Source of the DNA: Terrirubrum flagellatum
GTDB lineage: Bacteria > Pseudomonadota > Alphaproteobacteria > Rhizobiales > Beijerinckiaceae
NCBI RefSeq assembly: GCF_022059845.1
Contig: NZ_CP091851.1
Location: forward strand, 2,790,001-2,854,000
DNA length: 64,000 nt
Reading direction: 5' to 3'
The notes under the pieces: generated by a model
Seen by the model: only the letters and a program-made list of their open reading frames with translations
Told to the model about the DNA's origin: nothing
The model's database searches: none
Part shown: in pieces, positions 54,319-64,000 of the stretch
Layout of the letters: each line of letters starts with the position of its first letter
How positions within the stretch are numbered: the first letter of the stretch is position 1
Made by a program: the position numbers and the translations under genes

Positions 54319-55248
54319 TCAGGTGGGCGTCGGCTCGGCCAGCAAGGCGGCGAGCCGCGCCGCGTCTTCGCGCGTCTCGTTCAGCAGCCAATTGGTGAAG
54401 GTCGCGATCTTCGGCTTCTTCGCCGCGACCTTGGGGCAGACGATGTAGTAAGCGAAGGGAGCGGCGAACTTGACGTCGAAGAGACGCACCAGCCGCCCGG
54501 CCAGCAGATCGAGCGCGACCAGCGCCGAACGACTGAGCGCAACGCCTTGGCCGTCGATCGCCGCATCAATCGCCATGCTCGCCTGATTGAAGATCACGCC
54601 GCGCGTGGAATCGACGTCATCGACGCCGGCGAGTTCGAGCCATTGACGCCAGCTCTGCCGCTCGTCGCTGTGCAGAAGCGTGTGGCGCCTGAGATGTGAG
54701 AGTTCGCGAAGCGGATTTCGACCTTCGACGAGGCGCGGATTGCAGACGGGAAACAACTCTTCCGAGCACAGGCGCGTGACATGCAGTCCGGGCCATTCGC
54801 CTTCGCCATGCCGGATCGCGAGATCGACATCCTCGCGCGCGAAATCGACATGATGCATCGAGGCTGCGACACGCAGATCAATCTCCGGATGCGCGGCGAC
54901 AAACCGTCCCAGTCGCGGCACAAGCCATTTCGCAGCGAAATTCGGCGACATGCTCACGGTGAGCACGCCGGTGCTCTGCCGATCGAGCAGATGCTCGGTC
55001 CCGGCCGCAAGGCGATCGAACACGTCGCGCGCCACTTCGAGATAATCGCGGCCCGCCTCGGTCAGCACGAGCCGCTGGCGCTCGCGATGAAACAGCGCAA
55101 GCCCGAGTTCGACCTCCAGCGCCTTCACCTGATGGCTGACCGCGCCCTGCGTGACGCTGAGTTCGGCGGCCGCTTTGGTGAAGCTCTCATGCCTCGCGGC
55201 GGCTTCAAACGCCCGCAGCGCATTGAGGTTGGGAAGTCGTCGGCGCAT
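54319..55248 (-). CDS. LysR-family regulator, GcvA-like
   Basis: 309 residues: winged-helix HTH (LNALRAFEAAARHESFTKAA, SVTQGAVSHQVKALE) and a PBP-like effector domain (SMSPNFAAKWLVPRLGRFVA, RHGEGEWPGL). Its gene starts 111 bp from the divergent chromate cassette, so that operon is the likelier target than the convergent Mo-hydroxylase genes, whose stop lies 10 bp away. Confidence 0.93.
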   Translation of the reverse strand: MRRRLPNLNALRAFEAAARHESFTKAAAELSVTQGAVSHQVKALEVELGLALFHRERQRLVLTEAGRDYLEVARDVFDRLAAGTEHLLDRQSTGVLTVSMSPNFAAKWLVPRLGRFVAAHPEIDLRVAASMHHVDFAREDVDLAIRHGEGEWPGLHVTRLCSEELFPVCNPRLVEGRNPLRELSHLRRHTLLHSDERQSWRQWLELAGVDDVDSTRGVIFNQASMAIDAAIDGQGVALSRSALVALDLLAGRLVRLFDVKFAAPFAYYIVCPKVAAKKPKIATFTNWLLNETREDAARLAALLAEPTPT

Positions 55249-55285
55249 ATCCCTGAATCATGAGAAAAACTAATGAAGGGTAGAG

Positions 55286-55297
55286 AAAGCATGCTTT
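55286..55297. promoter_or_regulatory. 12-bp perfect palindrome in the LysR/chr divergent promoter
   Basis: AAAGCATGCTTT is the only perfect long palindrome in the 110-bp gap between the LysR start (55248) and the chromate cassette start (55359). Its position suits an operator for the LysR protein, though it does not show the usual T-N11-A spacing. Confidence 0.45.
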
Positions 55298-55358
55298 GCG
55301 GACAAGCCCGCTTGCGCCCTAACAAGCGGCCATCGCCGGGCGCCGCCCGCGCACCCGG

Positions 55359-56197
55359 ATGGACCTCATGACCGCCTCAACCAACATCTCTGTTCAGGAC
55401 CTCGCCCGGCTCGCCGGCACCGCGGACCAGCCTGATCTCATCGACGTCAGGATCGACGATGATTTCGCGCGCGATCCCCGGTTGATGCCGGCCTCGATCC
55501 GCCGCAGCCACAAGCTCGTCGCTGACTGGATTGGCGAATTCGCCGGCCGCTCCGTCGTCGTCTCCTGCCAGCGCGGCGAAAAGCTGAGCCAGGGCGTTGC
55601 CGCCTGGCTGCGGCATGAAGGGATCGACGCGAAAAATCTCGAAGGCGGCTTCGAGGCCTGGGTGCGCGCCGATGCGCCGTTGGTGCGCGCGGAGGCCGTT
55701 CCACAGCGCGACGCCAAGGGGCGCACGGTTTGGGTGACGCGCGAACGGCCCAAGGTCGACCGCATCGCCTGCCCCTGGCTGATCCGCCGCTTCGTTGATC
55801 CCAACGCCGTCTTCCTGTTCGTCGAGGCGTCGCAGGTCGCGCCTGTCGCCGATCGCTTCAATGCGACTCCGTTCGATATCGATGGCGTGTTCTGGACCCA
55901 TCGCGGCGAGCGTTGCACCTTCGACACGATGATCGAGGAATTTGGGCTCAAGTCCGAGGCGCTTGATCGACTTGCGACAATCGTGCGCGGCGCCGACACG
56001 GCGCGGCCCGATCTCGCGCCGCAGGCGCCGGGACTTCTCGCCGTCTCGCTTGGCCTGTCGCGTCTTGTCGACGATGATCTCAAACAACTCGACGCCGGCA
56101 TGACGATCTATGACGCCTTCTATATCTGGTGCCGCGAGGCGACCGGGGAGACTCACAATTGGCCGAGCGTGAAGCCGCAGACAGAGAAAGCCCCGGC

Positions 56198-56201
<4 letters not shown>
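55359..56201 (+). CDS. rhodanese-ChrB fusion, chromate resistance protein
   Basis: 280 residues. Rhodanese domain (10-110): PDLIDVRIDDDFARDPRLMP, SVVVSCQRGEKLSQGVAAWL with Cys70 heading the active-site loop CQRGEK, and LEGGFEAW. The C-terminal ChrB domain (about 125-270) begins RPKVDRIACPWLIRRFVDPN. ChrB-domain proteins act in chromate sensing or resistance; a rhodanese half suggests sulfur transfer or anion binding. First gene of a coupled cassette; its stop overlaps chrA (ATGA). M4 at 55368 is an alternative start. Confidence 0.9.
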
Positions 56202-57609
<1,408 letters not shown>

Positions 57610-57613
<4 letters not shown>

Positions 57614-58248
57614 GAGGCGTTCTCGCCTGCATAGGGCTTCTCGCGATGTTGACGCCAACGCCACTCCGCTCAGAGCCAATCTCATTCACCGCCGACAACC
57701 TCGGCCGCCTCCCTTCGACCTTTGAGACCGCGCTCACTGGCGGCGGACCGCCTCCTGTATGGCAGGTTGTCGCAGACAAGACGTCGGGCTCAGGCTACGC
57801 GCTCGCCCAGCTCAGCGCCGACAAGACTGACTATCGATTTCCGTTGGCGATCTACAAGTCGAAAGAGGCGCGCAATGTCAGCGTCCTTGTTCGGTTCAAG
57901 GCCGTCGCTGGCGCGGTCGATCGCGCCGCCGGCGTCGCGGTCCGTGTCGTCGACGCCAATAACTACTATGTCGTGCGAGCCAATGCGCTTGAAGACAATG
58001 TGCGCTTCTACAGAGTCGTCAGCGGACGCCGGAAAGAGCTTGCCGGGGCGAACGTCAAAGTGACCGCCGGAGAGTGGCATCGCCTTGGTCTGCGTGCGAC
58101 GGATGATCGCTTCACGATTCTCTTCAACGATCGCGAGCTGTTTGCTATCCCGGATCGAACATTCGCGAATGCAGGACGTATCGCGCTCTGGACAAAGGCG
58201 GACAGCGTGACGCATTTCGATGATCTTGTTATCGACGATCTGCCATGA
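57610..58248 (+). CDS. secreted lectin-like/DUF1080-type protein coupled to chrA
   Basis: 212 residues: signal peptide ending TPLRSEP, then a concanavalin-like beta-sandwich: FTADNLGRLPSTFETAL, NVSVLVRFKAVAGAVDRAAG, NNYYVVRANALEDNVRFYRV, GEWHRLGLRATDDRFTILFN, AGRIALWTKADSVTHFDDL. This is the 3-keto-disaccharide hydrolase (DUF1080)/LamG-like pattern, with no catalytic set recognised. ATGA overlaps on both sides tie it tightly to chrA and the following gene. Role in oxyanion stress is unknown. Confidence 0.87.
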
Positions 58249-58613
58249 ACGGAAGAGCGGCCGCTCTCTTCGCCCTCGCAGCGATCTTGCATGGCTACGG
58301 CGCCAGTGCGGCCGAAGCGTTTCGTCAACTCAACGGACGTGAAATTTCGGCGCATCTGACCGGGATGGAGCTCACCGACGAGGTTCACTGGGCTTTCGTT
58401 TTCTTGCAACAGAGCAGGTTTCAATCCTTTTCGATGGGAGCGAAGCAAGCCGGAACCTGGCGCGTGCGGAGAAATGAGCTCTGCATCGAACGCTCGAACG
58501 ACGCCGTCCGTTGCTACGAAGTCTGGATGTCCGGCAAACAAATCCAGCTTCGGCGGCCGGGTCTCGATATTCACGATGAAGGTGTTCTGCAACGGCCGGC
58601 GAAACGGTCCTGA
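58245..58613 (+). CDS. small secreted protein coupled to the chromate cassette
   Basis: 122 residues. Signal peptide ending YGASAAEA, then FRQLNGREISAHLTGMELTD, a WRVRRNELCIE/CYEVW segment with two cysteines, and a charged tail. The pattern of ref-to-LNG-x-EI...TG...W.V....LC resembles small periplasmic proteins found in many alphaproteobacteria, without a function. The ATG overlaps the upstream stop (ATGA). Confidence 0.82.
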   Translation: MNGRAAALFALAAILHGYGASAAEAFRQLNGREISAHLTGMELTDEVHWAFVFLQQSRFQSFSMGAKQAGTWRVRRNELCIERSNDAVRCYEVWMSGKQIQLRRPGLDIHDEGVLQRPAKRS

Positions 58614-58710
58614 GATGGAACGCCATCAGTCTCCTGATCCTCTCAGCTTACACTCATCGCGATAATTGAGACCCTACGTGGACGCCATACGCGAGAAAGA
58701 ACATCGGAGA

Positions 58711-59910
58711 ATGGCGCTGATCCGCCCAGCGACCTATCTCTTCACGGCGCGCGCGTTGCGGGATTTCGGCGACGGCTTCGTCGCCGTGCTTTTGCCGGCC
58801 TATCTGACGGCGCTCGGTTTCACGCCTTTCCAGGTCGGCGTCGTCGCCACCGTGGCGCTGCTGGGATCAGCTTTGCTGACGCTGGCCATCGGGCTTCTCG
58901 GGATCAGATATGACAGCCGCCAACTGCTGCTGATTGCAGCCGCTGCAATGACGGCGACCGGCGTCGCATTCTCGATCGTTCATGACTACGCCCTTCTGCT
59001 GATTATCGCTTTCGTCGGGACGATCAATCCATCGGCCGGCAGCGTCAGCATCTTCGTGCCCCTGGAGCACGCCGTTCTGACGCGGGAGACCTCGGACGCG
59101 GGGCGGACAGCGGCGTTCGCCCGCTACAGTTTCGTCGGCGCGATGGCCGGGGCCATCGGCGCAACAACCGCTGCGATTCCAGACTTCCTCGCGCCGATCG
59201 GCTTTGATCTTCTCGCCAGCGTCAGAATGATGTTTGTCGTCTATGCGCTGCTCGGACTCGCCGGCGGCCTCGCGTATGCCCGCATCCCGGCCCGCGCTGC
59301 GCCCGCAGGAGGGCTTGCCACGGCGCCGCTCGGACCCTCGCGGGCGATCGTCATCAAGCTGGCGGCCCTCTTCAGCCTCGACGCGTTCGCCGGAGGTTTT
59401 GTTGTGCAATCCTTGCTCGCGCTCTGGCTGTTCGAGCGCTTCGACATGTCGCTCTCCGCCGCCGGCTTTTTCTTCTTCTGGTCGGGTCTGCTTTCGGCGT
59501 TCTCATTCCCGGTCGCGGCGTGGCTGTCGCGCCGGGTCGGCCTCGTGAACACGATGGTGTTCACGCATATCCCGTCCAGCCTGTGCCTGATCTTCGCGGC
59601 GATCGCTCCAACATTGCCGTTGGCGCTCGCTTTGCTGCTGATCCGCGCCGCGCTGTCGCAGATGGATGTGCCTACGCGATCATCCTATGTGATGGCGGTC
59701 GTCACGCCGCTTGAGCGGCCTGCGGCTGCGAGCTTCACGTCGGTTCCACGCAGTCTCGCAGCGGCGGCCAGTCCGGCGCTGGCCGGCGCGCTTTTCGCAG
59801 CCTCCTATCGCGCATGGCCGCTTCTGATCTGCGGCGGCCTGAAGATCGCCTATGATTTTCTGCTCCTCCTCCAGTTTCGGCATGTGCGGCCGCCCGAGGA
59901 ACAGAAGTGA
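58711..59910 (+). CDS. MFS transporter at the end of the chromate cassette
   Basis: 399 residues from ATG 58711, twelve hydrophobic segments. YLFTARALRDFGDGFVAVLL starts helix 1, SAGSVSIFVPLEHAVLTRET is the loop after helix 4, and DVPTRSSYVMAVVTPLERPA is the C-half signature of a group of uncharacterised exporters. GGAG is only one base before this ATG; GTG 58678 or TTG 58666 would extend the N-terminus. About 100 bp separate it from the preceding gene, so it may have its own promoter. Confidence 0.85.
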   Translation: MALIRPATYLFTARALRDFGDGFVAVLLPAYLTALGFTPFQVGVVATVALLGSALLTLAIGLLGIRYDSRQLLLIAAAAMTATGVAFSIVHDYALLLIIAFVGTINPSAGSVSIFVPLEHAVLTRETSDAGRTAAFARYSFVGAMAGAIGATTAAIPDFLAPIGFDLLASVRMMFVVYALLGLAGGLAYARIPARAAPAGGLATAPLGPSRAIVIKLAALFSLDAFAGGFVVQSLLALWLFERFDMSLSAAGFFFFWSGLLSAFSFPVAAWLSRRVGLVNTMVFTHIPSSLCLIFAAIAPTLPLALALLLIRAALSQMDVPTRSSYVMAVVTPLERPAAASFTSVPRSLAAAASPALAGALFAASYRAWPLLICGGLKIAYDFLLLLQFRHVRPPEEQK

Positions 59911-59916
59911 CGCGCC

Positions 59917-61467
59917 TCACTTCTCTTTCCAGGCGCCCCAGGTGATCGTCTTGCCCGGCGCCCAGCTCGCATAATTCTTCACGCGCGGATGCGCCGCCTC
60001 GATCACGGGATCGTAGTAGAGGCCGACGATCGGGATCTGCTCACGCATCATCGCGTGCAGCTTCCTGAAGTCTTCCTTGCGCCTGGCGTCATCGAGCACG
60101 GTCCCGCTGTCTGCGAGAATCGTGATCGCCTGCGGATCATCCCATTGCGCCCACGGGTTCTTGTCCTTCTCGGCAATGAGAGCCGCATACATCTGCGTCG
60201 GATCGAAGCGCGCGGAATAGCCGAAAGACTGAAGCTGGAAATTGCCTTTGAGATAATTGTCGAGCTGCGTCGCCCAATCAAGAACTTCGAGCTCCACCTT
60301 GAATCCCGCCTGCGTCAGCATCGCCTGCGTAAGCACGGCGTTGTCATACATGCTGGTGTAGCGCTTGTTGGTCTGGATCTTCAGAGTCTGGCCGGCGTAA
60401 CCCGCCTCCTTCGCGAGCGCCTGCGCTTTTTTCGGATCGTAATCGGGCCACGCCATGAAGCTCTCGTCATAATAGGAGCTGGAATCGCTGACGCCGGAAG
60501 GATTGGCCTTGGTCAGCCCAGAGCTTCTCACTTCGGCGATCTGCTCGCGGTCGATCGCGTGCGCGAGCGCCAGCCTCAGTTTTTGATTGGAGAGAAGCGG
60601 GTCCTTCGTCTGGATCAGGATCGCCGCGAAACCGAGGCCCGGTTTGGTGGAAATCGCGACCTTGCGCTTCTTCAGTTCCTCGACGCGATCGCTTTCAATA
60701 TCAGGCAGGATGTCCACGGCGCCGGTTTGCAGCGCCGCCTCCGCCGCGCTGGCGTCCGGCACCACGCGGAAGACGACCTGGTCGAAATTCATGATGCGCG
60801 CGCCGGCATAGCCGCTCGGCGGCGCCTTGCTCGCACTGTAGTTCGCAAAGCGCTCAAGCGTAATGGCTTCACCGCGTTTCCATTCCTTCAGCTTCAGCGG
60901 ACCGGTGCCGATAGGATTCCACTTTCCCTCCGCTTCGACGCTCCGGGGATGGCTGACGAGAATGCCGCACTGGATATTCGCAAGCTGCTTCAGGAACAGC
61001 GCGTTCGGACGCGCCAGTTTGTAGACGACCGTATCAGGCGCAGGCGTCTCCAGCGCCTCGACTTTCAATCCCTGATTGTCGTCGAACAGGCGTTTGCAGG
61101 TCCATGCGGCTTGCGTGAACTGCCGATCCCAGCTCCATTTCACCTCGGCCGAAGTCAGCGGCGCGCCATTGTGAAAAGTCACGCCGGAGCGGAGCTTGAA
61201 TGTGTAAGTCTTGCCGTCCTCCGAAATCGTCCAGCTTTCCGCCAGCGCCGGTCCAACGGTGAGGTCGGCCTGAAACGCCACCAGCCCCTCGAAAATCTGA
61301 TGGGCGACCGTATCGGTCTGCGCGTCGCGATTGATGCCGGGCTCGAGGCTGCGGATGTCGGAGTTCAGCCGCACGATCAAAGAGCCGCCGCGTACCGGTT
61401 CCTGGGCATGAGCGAAACTCGCCGCCAGCGTCGTGAAGAGCGCCGCGCGCAGCAAGGATTTCATCAT
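59917..61467 (-). CDS. oligopeptide-type ABC substrate-binding protein (SBP family 5)
   Basis: 516 residues: signal peptide ending SFAHAQ, RGGSLIVRLNSDIRSLEP, AESWTISEDGKTYTFKLRSG, VTFHNGAPLTSAEVKWSWDR and LRLALAHAIDREQIAEV. These are cluster C receptor motifs for peptides, opines or other bulky ligands. GAGGG precedes ATG 61467, which overlaps the hydrolase stop as ATGA. No permease or ATPase genes follow; the next gene is convergent. Confidence 0.93.
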   Translation of the reverse strand: MMKSLLRAALFTTLAASFAHAQEPVRGGSLIVRLNSDIRSLEPGINRDAQTDTVAHQIFEGLVAFQADLTVGPALAESWTISEDGKTYTFKLRSGVTFHNGAPLTSAEVKWSWDRQFTQAAWTCKRLFDDNQGLKVEALETPAPDTVVYKLARPNALFLKQLANIQCGILVSHPRSVEAEGKWNPIGTGPLKLKEWKRGEAITLERFANYSASKAPPSGYAGARIMNFDQVVFRVVPDASAAEAALQTGAVDILPDIESDRVEELKKRKVAISTKPGLGFAAILIQTKDPLLSNQKLRLALAHAIDREQIAEVRSSGLTKANPSGVSDSSSYYDESFMAWPDYDPKKAQALAKEAGYAGQTLKIQTNKRYTSMYDNAVLTQAMLTQAGFKVELEVLDWATQLDNYLKGNFQLQSFGYSARFDPTQMYAALIAEKDKNPWAQWDDPQAITILADSGTVLDDARRKEDFRKLHAMMREQIPIVGLYYDPVIEAAHPRVKNYASWAPGKTITWGAWKEK

Positions 61468-62342
61468 CTCGACCCTCCCGCGGCCGAAAGCACAGCATGG
61501 GCGCCGCGCGCGCCATAGAACTCATCGAAGAAACTGACGACCGCCGGACCGAGCCCATCGGCGCCGTGAGCGACGCCAGGGACGACATCATGCCGCACGG
61601 CGATTCCGTGATGGAGAAAACTTTTCTTCAGCGCCTCCATCCGCTCCAGCCGGTCGCCGCCCATGAGATCGGCGCCGGTCATCCAGAGTGGACTCTTCGG
61701 CGTCATGGCGATCTCCCAGGTCTCTTTATCGTCGCCGCCAATCACCATCTGTACGGCGACGTTGCGCATCGCCTTGAGATCGATCGATCTCCCGAACTTG
61801 CCGGAGAAATCGCGCACGCCGACCCAATAGTCGTGATCGAAATCGAGCAGCGTCACCACGCCCGGCGCGCCGATCGACACCGCCGACAGCCGCTTGGGAT
61901 GGAGATAGAGAAACCGATGCGCGAAATGCCCGCCGCCGGAAAAGCCCGACAACGCAAAACGATCGACATTCAGGCGATAGCGCGCGGCGATCTCTTCGAT
62001 CATGGCGAGCAGAACAAAATCATAGCGCACCGCGCCCGGCCGCAGCATCTTGTAGCTCGACAACTCGCCACGCTCCTCGATGCCGCCGGGGAACAGCGGA
62101 ACGAGAACAATCACATCGCGTTTCTCGGCAAGAGCAACGAACTGCTCGCGGCAGGCGAAGATATTGCGCGCGGTCCCATGGATATTGACGAGCAGGTCAT
62201 AGCGGCGATCATCCGCCTCATCGTAGCTGTCAGGCACATAGAGGCAGTAGGCGAAGCGCTGATCATAGGCGCAGGCATAGACCGTCGTCCGGCCGAAATC
62301 ATAATAGGACAGCTTGTCGCCGTGGCCGGGTTGACGTCGCAT
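61464..62342 (-). CDS. alpha/beta hydrolase, esterase/PHB-depolymerase-like
   Basis: 292 residues. LLVNIHGTARNIFACREQF (oxyanion region), FALSGFSGGGHFAHRFLYLH (nucleophile Ser135 in G-x-S-x-G), SIGAPGVVTLLDFDHDYWVG and a late His in VPGVAHGADGLG. No export signal, so a cytoplasmic esterase or amide hydrolase. ATG 62342 has AAGGA six bases upstream and is 2 bp after the amidase stop; a TTG at 62348 is less likely. Acts with the amidase and receptor encoded in the same operon. Confidence 0.87.
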   Translation of the reverse strand: MRRQPGHGDKLSYYDFGRTTVYACAYDQRFAYCLYVPDSYDEADDRRYDLLVNIHGTARNIFACREQFVALAEKRDVIVLVPLFPGGIEERGELSSYKMLRPGAVRYDFVLLAMIEEIAARYRLNVDRFALSGFSGGGHFAHRFLYLHPKRLSAVSIGAPGVVTLLDFDHDYWVGVRDFSGKFGRSIDLKAMRNVAVQMVIGGDDKETWEIAMTPKSPLWMTGADLMGGDRLERMEALKKSFLHHGIAVRHDVVPGVAHGADGLGPAVVSFFDEFYGARGAHAVLSAAGGSR

Positions 62343-62344
62343 GT

Positions 62345-63805
62345 TCAATCCTTGTTGCGGGGGTCGATCGGCGTCTCGATCGACGCATGCGCCTCGATGG
62401 TTTCAGCCGCATCGAAACAGAGATCTTCGCGTCCTTGTCCGGCGACAATCTGCACGCCGACGGGAACGCCCTCGTGAAGACCTGTGGGAACCGCGAGGCC
62501 CGGCAAACCAAGCACCGAGATCGCCGTCATCGGCGCCTGCGCCGCGAGGATGCGCGCTGTCGCTTCGACGCTTTCGACATCGCTTCCGACAGGAAACGGC
62601 AAGTCGAGCGATACCGGCATCAGCACAACGGGATAATCGACCAGGAACTGTCGCCATTTCCTCAGCAGCGAAAGACGCTGACCGAGCCCTGCGAGCGCGT
62701 CGGCGGCGTCGAATTTCGGCCATGCGCCGCGCCACAACGCGATTGCGCGCTTGATGCCATCGTCGCCGTTCTTCTCGATCAGCGGCTCGAGACTCGCGAT
62801 GACGTCAGGCATCGCGATCTGCGGCCAGAGCGCCGCGCACTCCCGCAGCGCCGGCGCCGCAATCTCCTCAACGATGTAGCCTGCGGCGGCGAGCGCCTTC
62901 GCAGCGACATCAAGCGCGGCCGTCACAGCGGGATGTTGCGGCGAGCCAAAACCGTTGCGAACAAGCGCAACGCGCAATGGCGCGTTGCGCTCTGGCGCTG
63001 ATTCAACCGGTGTCCAGCGCGCGTCGCGCAGATCTTCGCGCGCCATTGCGGCGAAAGCCAATCTGTTGTCCGCGACAGTGCGCGTCAGCGGCCCCTGCAC
63101 CGCCATCAACGCCGAAGAAATCGTGCCGGCGCCGGTCGCGCTGGCGTTGAATGAGGGCACGCGGCCATAACTCGGGCGAAGCCCCACGAGGCCGCAGCAA
63201 TAGGCGGGATAACGCACCGAGCCCGCGATATCGTTGCCATGGGCGATCGGCCCCATGCCTGTCGCGACGGCCGCGGCCGCGCCGCCGCTCGATCCGCCGC
63301 AGGTGCGCTTCGCATCCCAGGGATTGAGCGTCAGCCCGTGCAACGCATTGTCCGTGAACCAGCGCATGGAATAGCAGGGCGTGTTGGTGCGGCCGATCAC
63401 GATCGCGCCCGCATGACGAAAATTGCGGACGACAGGATTATCCTCGATCGCGATGAGGTTCTTGTAGGCGACGACGCCGTTATCGGTCGGCAAACCCGTC
63501 TGATCGATATTGACCTTGATTGTGACAGGCACGCCGTGCAACGCGCCTAGAGCTTCGCCACGCCGCTGCGCGGCGTCAGCGCGATCGGCTTCGGCGCGCG
63601 CCTCATCGGCGAGCACGCGTGCAACTGCATTGACGACGGGGTTCACCTTTTCGAGCCGGGAGAGGCAGGACTCGACCGCCTCGCGCGCAGACGCGCGGCC
63701 ATGGCGGATCAGCGTCGCGACCTCGCGCGCCTCCATCCGCCAGAGTTCGGTCGGCGCTCCCGAAGAGGAAAGGCGGGCGGGCGGCTGGGGCGTCGGATTG
63801 TCCAT
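62345..63805 (-). CDS. amidase (amidase signature family)
   Basis: 486 residues. Catalytic Ser-cisSer-Lys triad: Lys97 (GVPVTIKVNID), Ser172 or Ser173 in CGGSSGGAAAAVATG, and Ser196 in HGNDIAGSVRYPAYCCGLVG. GLRPSYGRVP and GVPVGVQIVAGQGREDLCFD follow. GatA-like subfamily features for tRNA are absent, so it is a stand-alone amide hydrolase. ATG 63805 lies just after GGGAG. First gene of amidase-hydrolase-receptor. Confidence 0.94.
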   Translation of the reverse strand: MDNPTPQPPARLSSSGAPTELWRMEAREVATLIRHGRASAREAVESCLSRLEKVNPVVNAVARVLADEARAEADRADAAQRRGEALGALHGVPVTIKVNIDQTGLPTDNGVVAYKNLIAIEDNPVVRNFRHAGAIVIGRTNTPCYSMRWFTDNALHGLTLNPWDAKRTCGGSSGGAAAAVATGMGPIAHGNDIAGSVRYPAYCCGLVGLRPSYGRVPSFNASATGAGTISSALMAVQGPLTRTVADNRLAFAAMAREDLRDARWTPVESAPERNAPLRVALVRNGFGSPQHPAVTAALDVAAKALAAAGYIVEEIAAPALRECAALWPQIAMPDVIASLEPLIEKNGDDGIKRAIALWRGAWPKFDAADALAGLGQRLSLLRKWRQFLVDYPVVLMPVSLDLPFPVGSDVESVEATARILAAQAPMTAISVLGLPGLAVPTGLHEGVPVGVQIVAGQGREDLCFDAAETIEAHASIETPIDPRNKD

Positions 63806-64000
63806 GGGCTCCCGAAGTCCGTGGAGACCGATCGGTCCCGAGACTGCTCTTTGTGGCGAGATGAAACAACAAGCCACAGCCGCTTTGCAAGCGCCAAATC
63901 GCGCGCGACCCGCTCTTCTCGCGAGATTTCGACGCTCCCGCCGCCAGAACGGCGCCGGCAAAACGACCCCGCTTAGAATTCGCCGCCTCCCGCGGGCTGA

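Overview
The window is a GC-rich chromosomal segment of an alphaproteobacterium, most probably of the order Hyphomicrobiales (Rhizobiales). The evidence is indirect. There are Omp25/31-type and Porin_2-like outer-membrane proteins, a type II DAHP synthase, many TTT/Bug, TRAP and ABC solute receptors, a DivJ/PleC-like histidine kinase, and dispersed intergenic palindromes containing the AACCGGTT core common in this order. Genes are dense and often coupled by 4-base ATGA/GTGA overlaps. No rRNA, tRNA, CRISPR array, transposase or integrase was recognised.

Layout. 1-3.6 kb: a truncated secreted hydrolase, then an unusual 1.5-kb stretch carrying an unknown gene. That stretch is bracketed by two copies of the 3' end of nadE, the second belonging to the intact nadE. 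3.6-6.3 kb: glycine-rich secreted protein, Omp25/31 porin, dgkA and a coupled unknown gene. 6.4-8.7 kb: thiM-thiE-thiD salvage operon behind a TPP riboswitch. 8.8-16 kb: HxlR regulator with divergent quinone-oxidoreductase-like ADH, class II DAHP synthase, orphan Bug receptor, MFS exporter, glutathione reductase. 15.9-19.1 kb: complete tctC-tctB-tctA tricarboxylate transporter with a hairpin over the tctC ribosome-binding site and a three-palindrome block after tctC. 19.3-24.6 kb: DUF2059 protein, rpiA, L,D-transpeptidase, GT39 glycosyltransferase, DUF971 protein, moaA. 24.6-33.4 kb: soluble chemoreceptor with a PilZ domain, DMT exporter, TRAP permeases dctQM and two tandem TRAP receptors of the FcbT1/TakP type. 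33.5-40.8 kb: Fe-alcohol dehydrogenase, a DUF559 nuclease-fold gene framed by inverted REP-like repeats, Mrp ATPase, an amino-acid ABC transporter lacking its ATPase, MBL hydrolase, beta-hydroxyacid dehydrogenase. 40.8-47 kb: a caspase-like protein with its catalytic residues replaced, a UDG-family protein, two paralogous secreted proteins, SNase-like nuclease, histidine kinase. 47-51.4 kb: hydroxyacid dehydrogenase, divergent cobT/cobS, a truncated membrane protein, dusA. 51.6-64 kb: two-subunit Mo-hydroxylase, LysR regulator, a translationally coupled chromate cassette (rhodanese-ChrB, ChrA, two unknown secreted proteins, then an MFS gene), and an operon of amidase, alpha/beta hydrolase and oligopeptide-type receptor.

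Most of the segment is core metabolism interleaved with transport modules for organic acids and amino acids, as expected of a nutritionally versatile soil or water bacterium. The most unusual signals are the nadE 3'-end duplication around an unknown gene, the DUF559 gene inside inverted REP-like repeats, the pseudo-caspase, the two unknown proteins coupled to chrA, and the composite two-palindrome repeat found four times. Organism assignment and family names come from recognising motifs, not from database searches.
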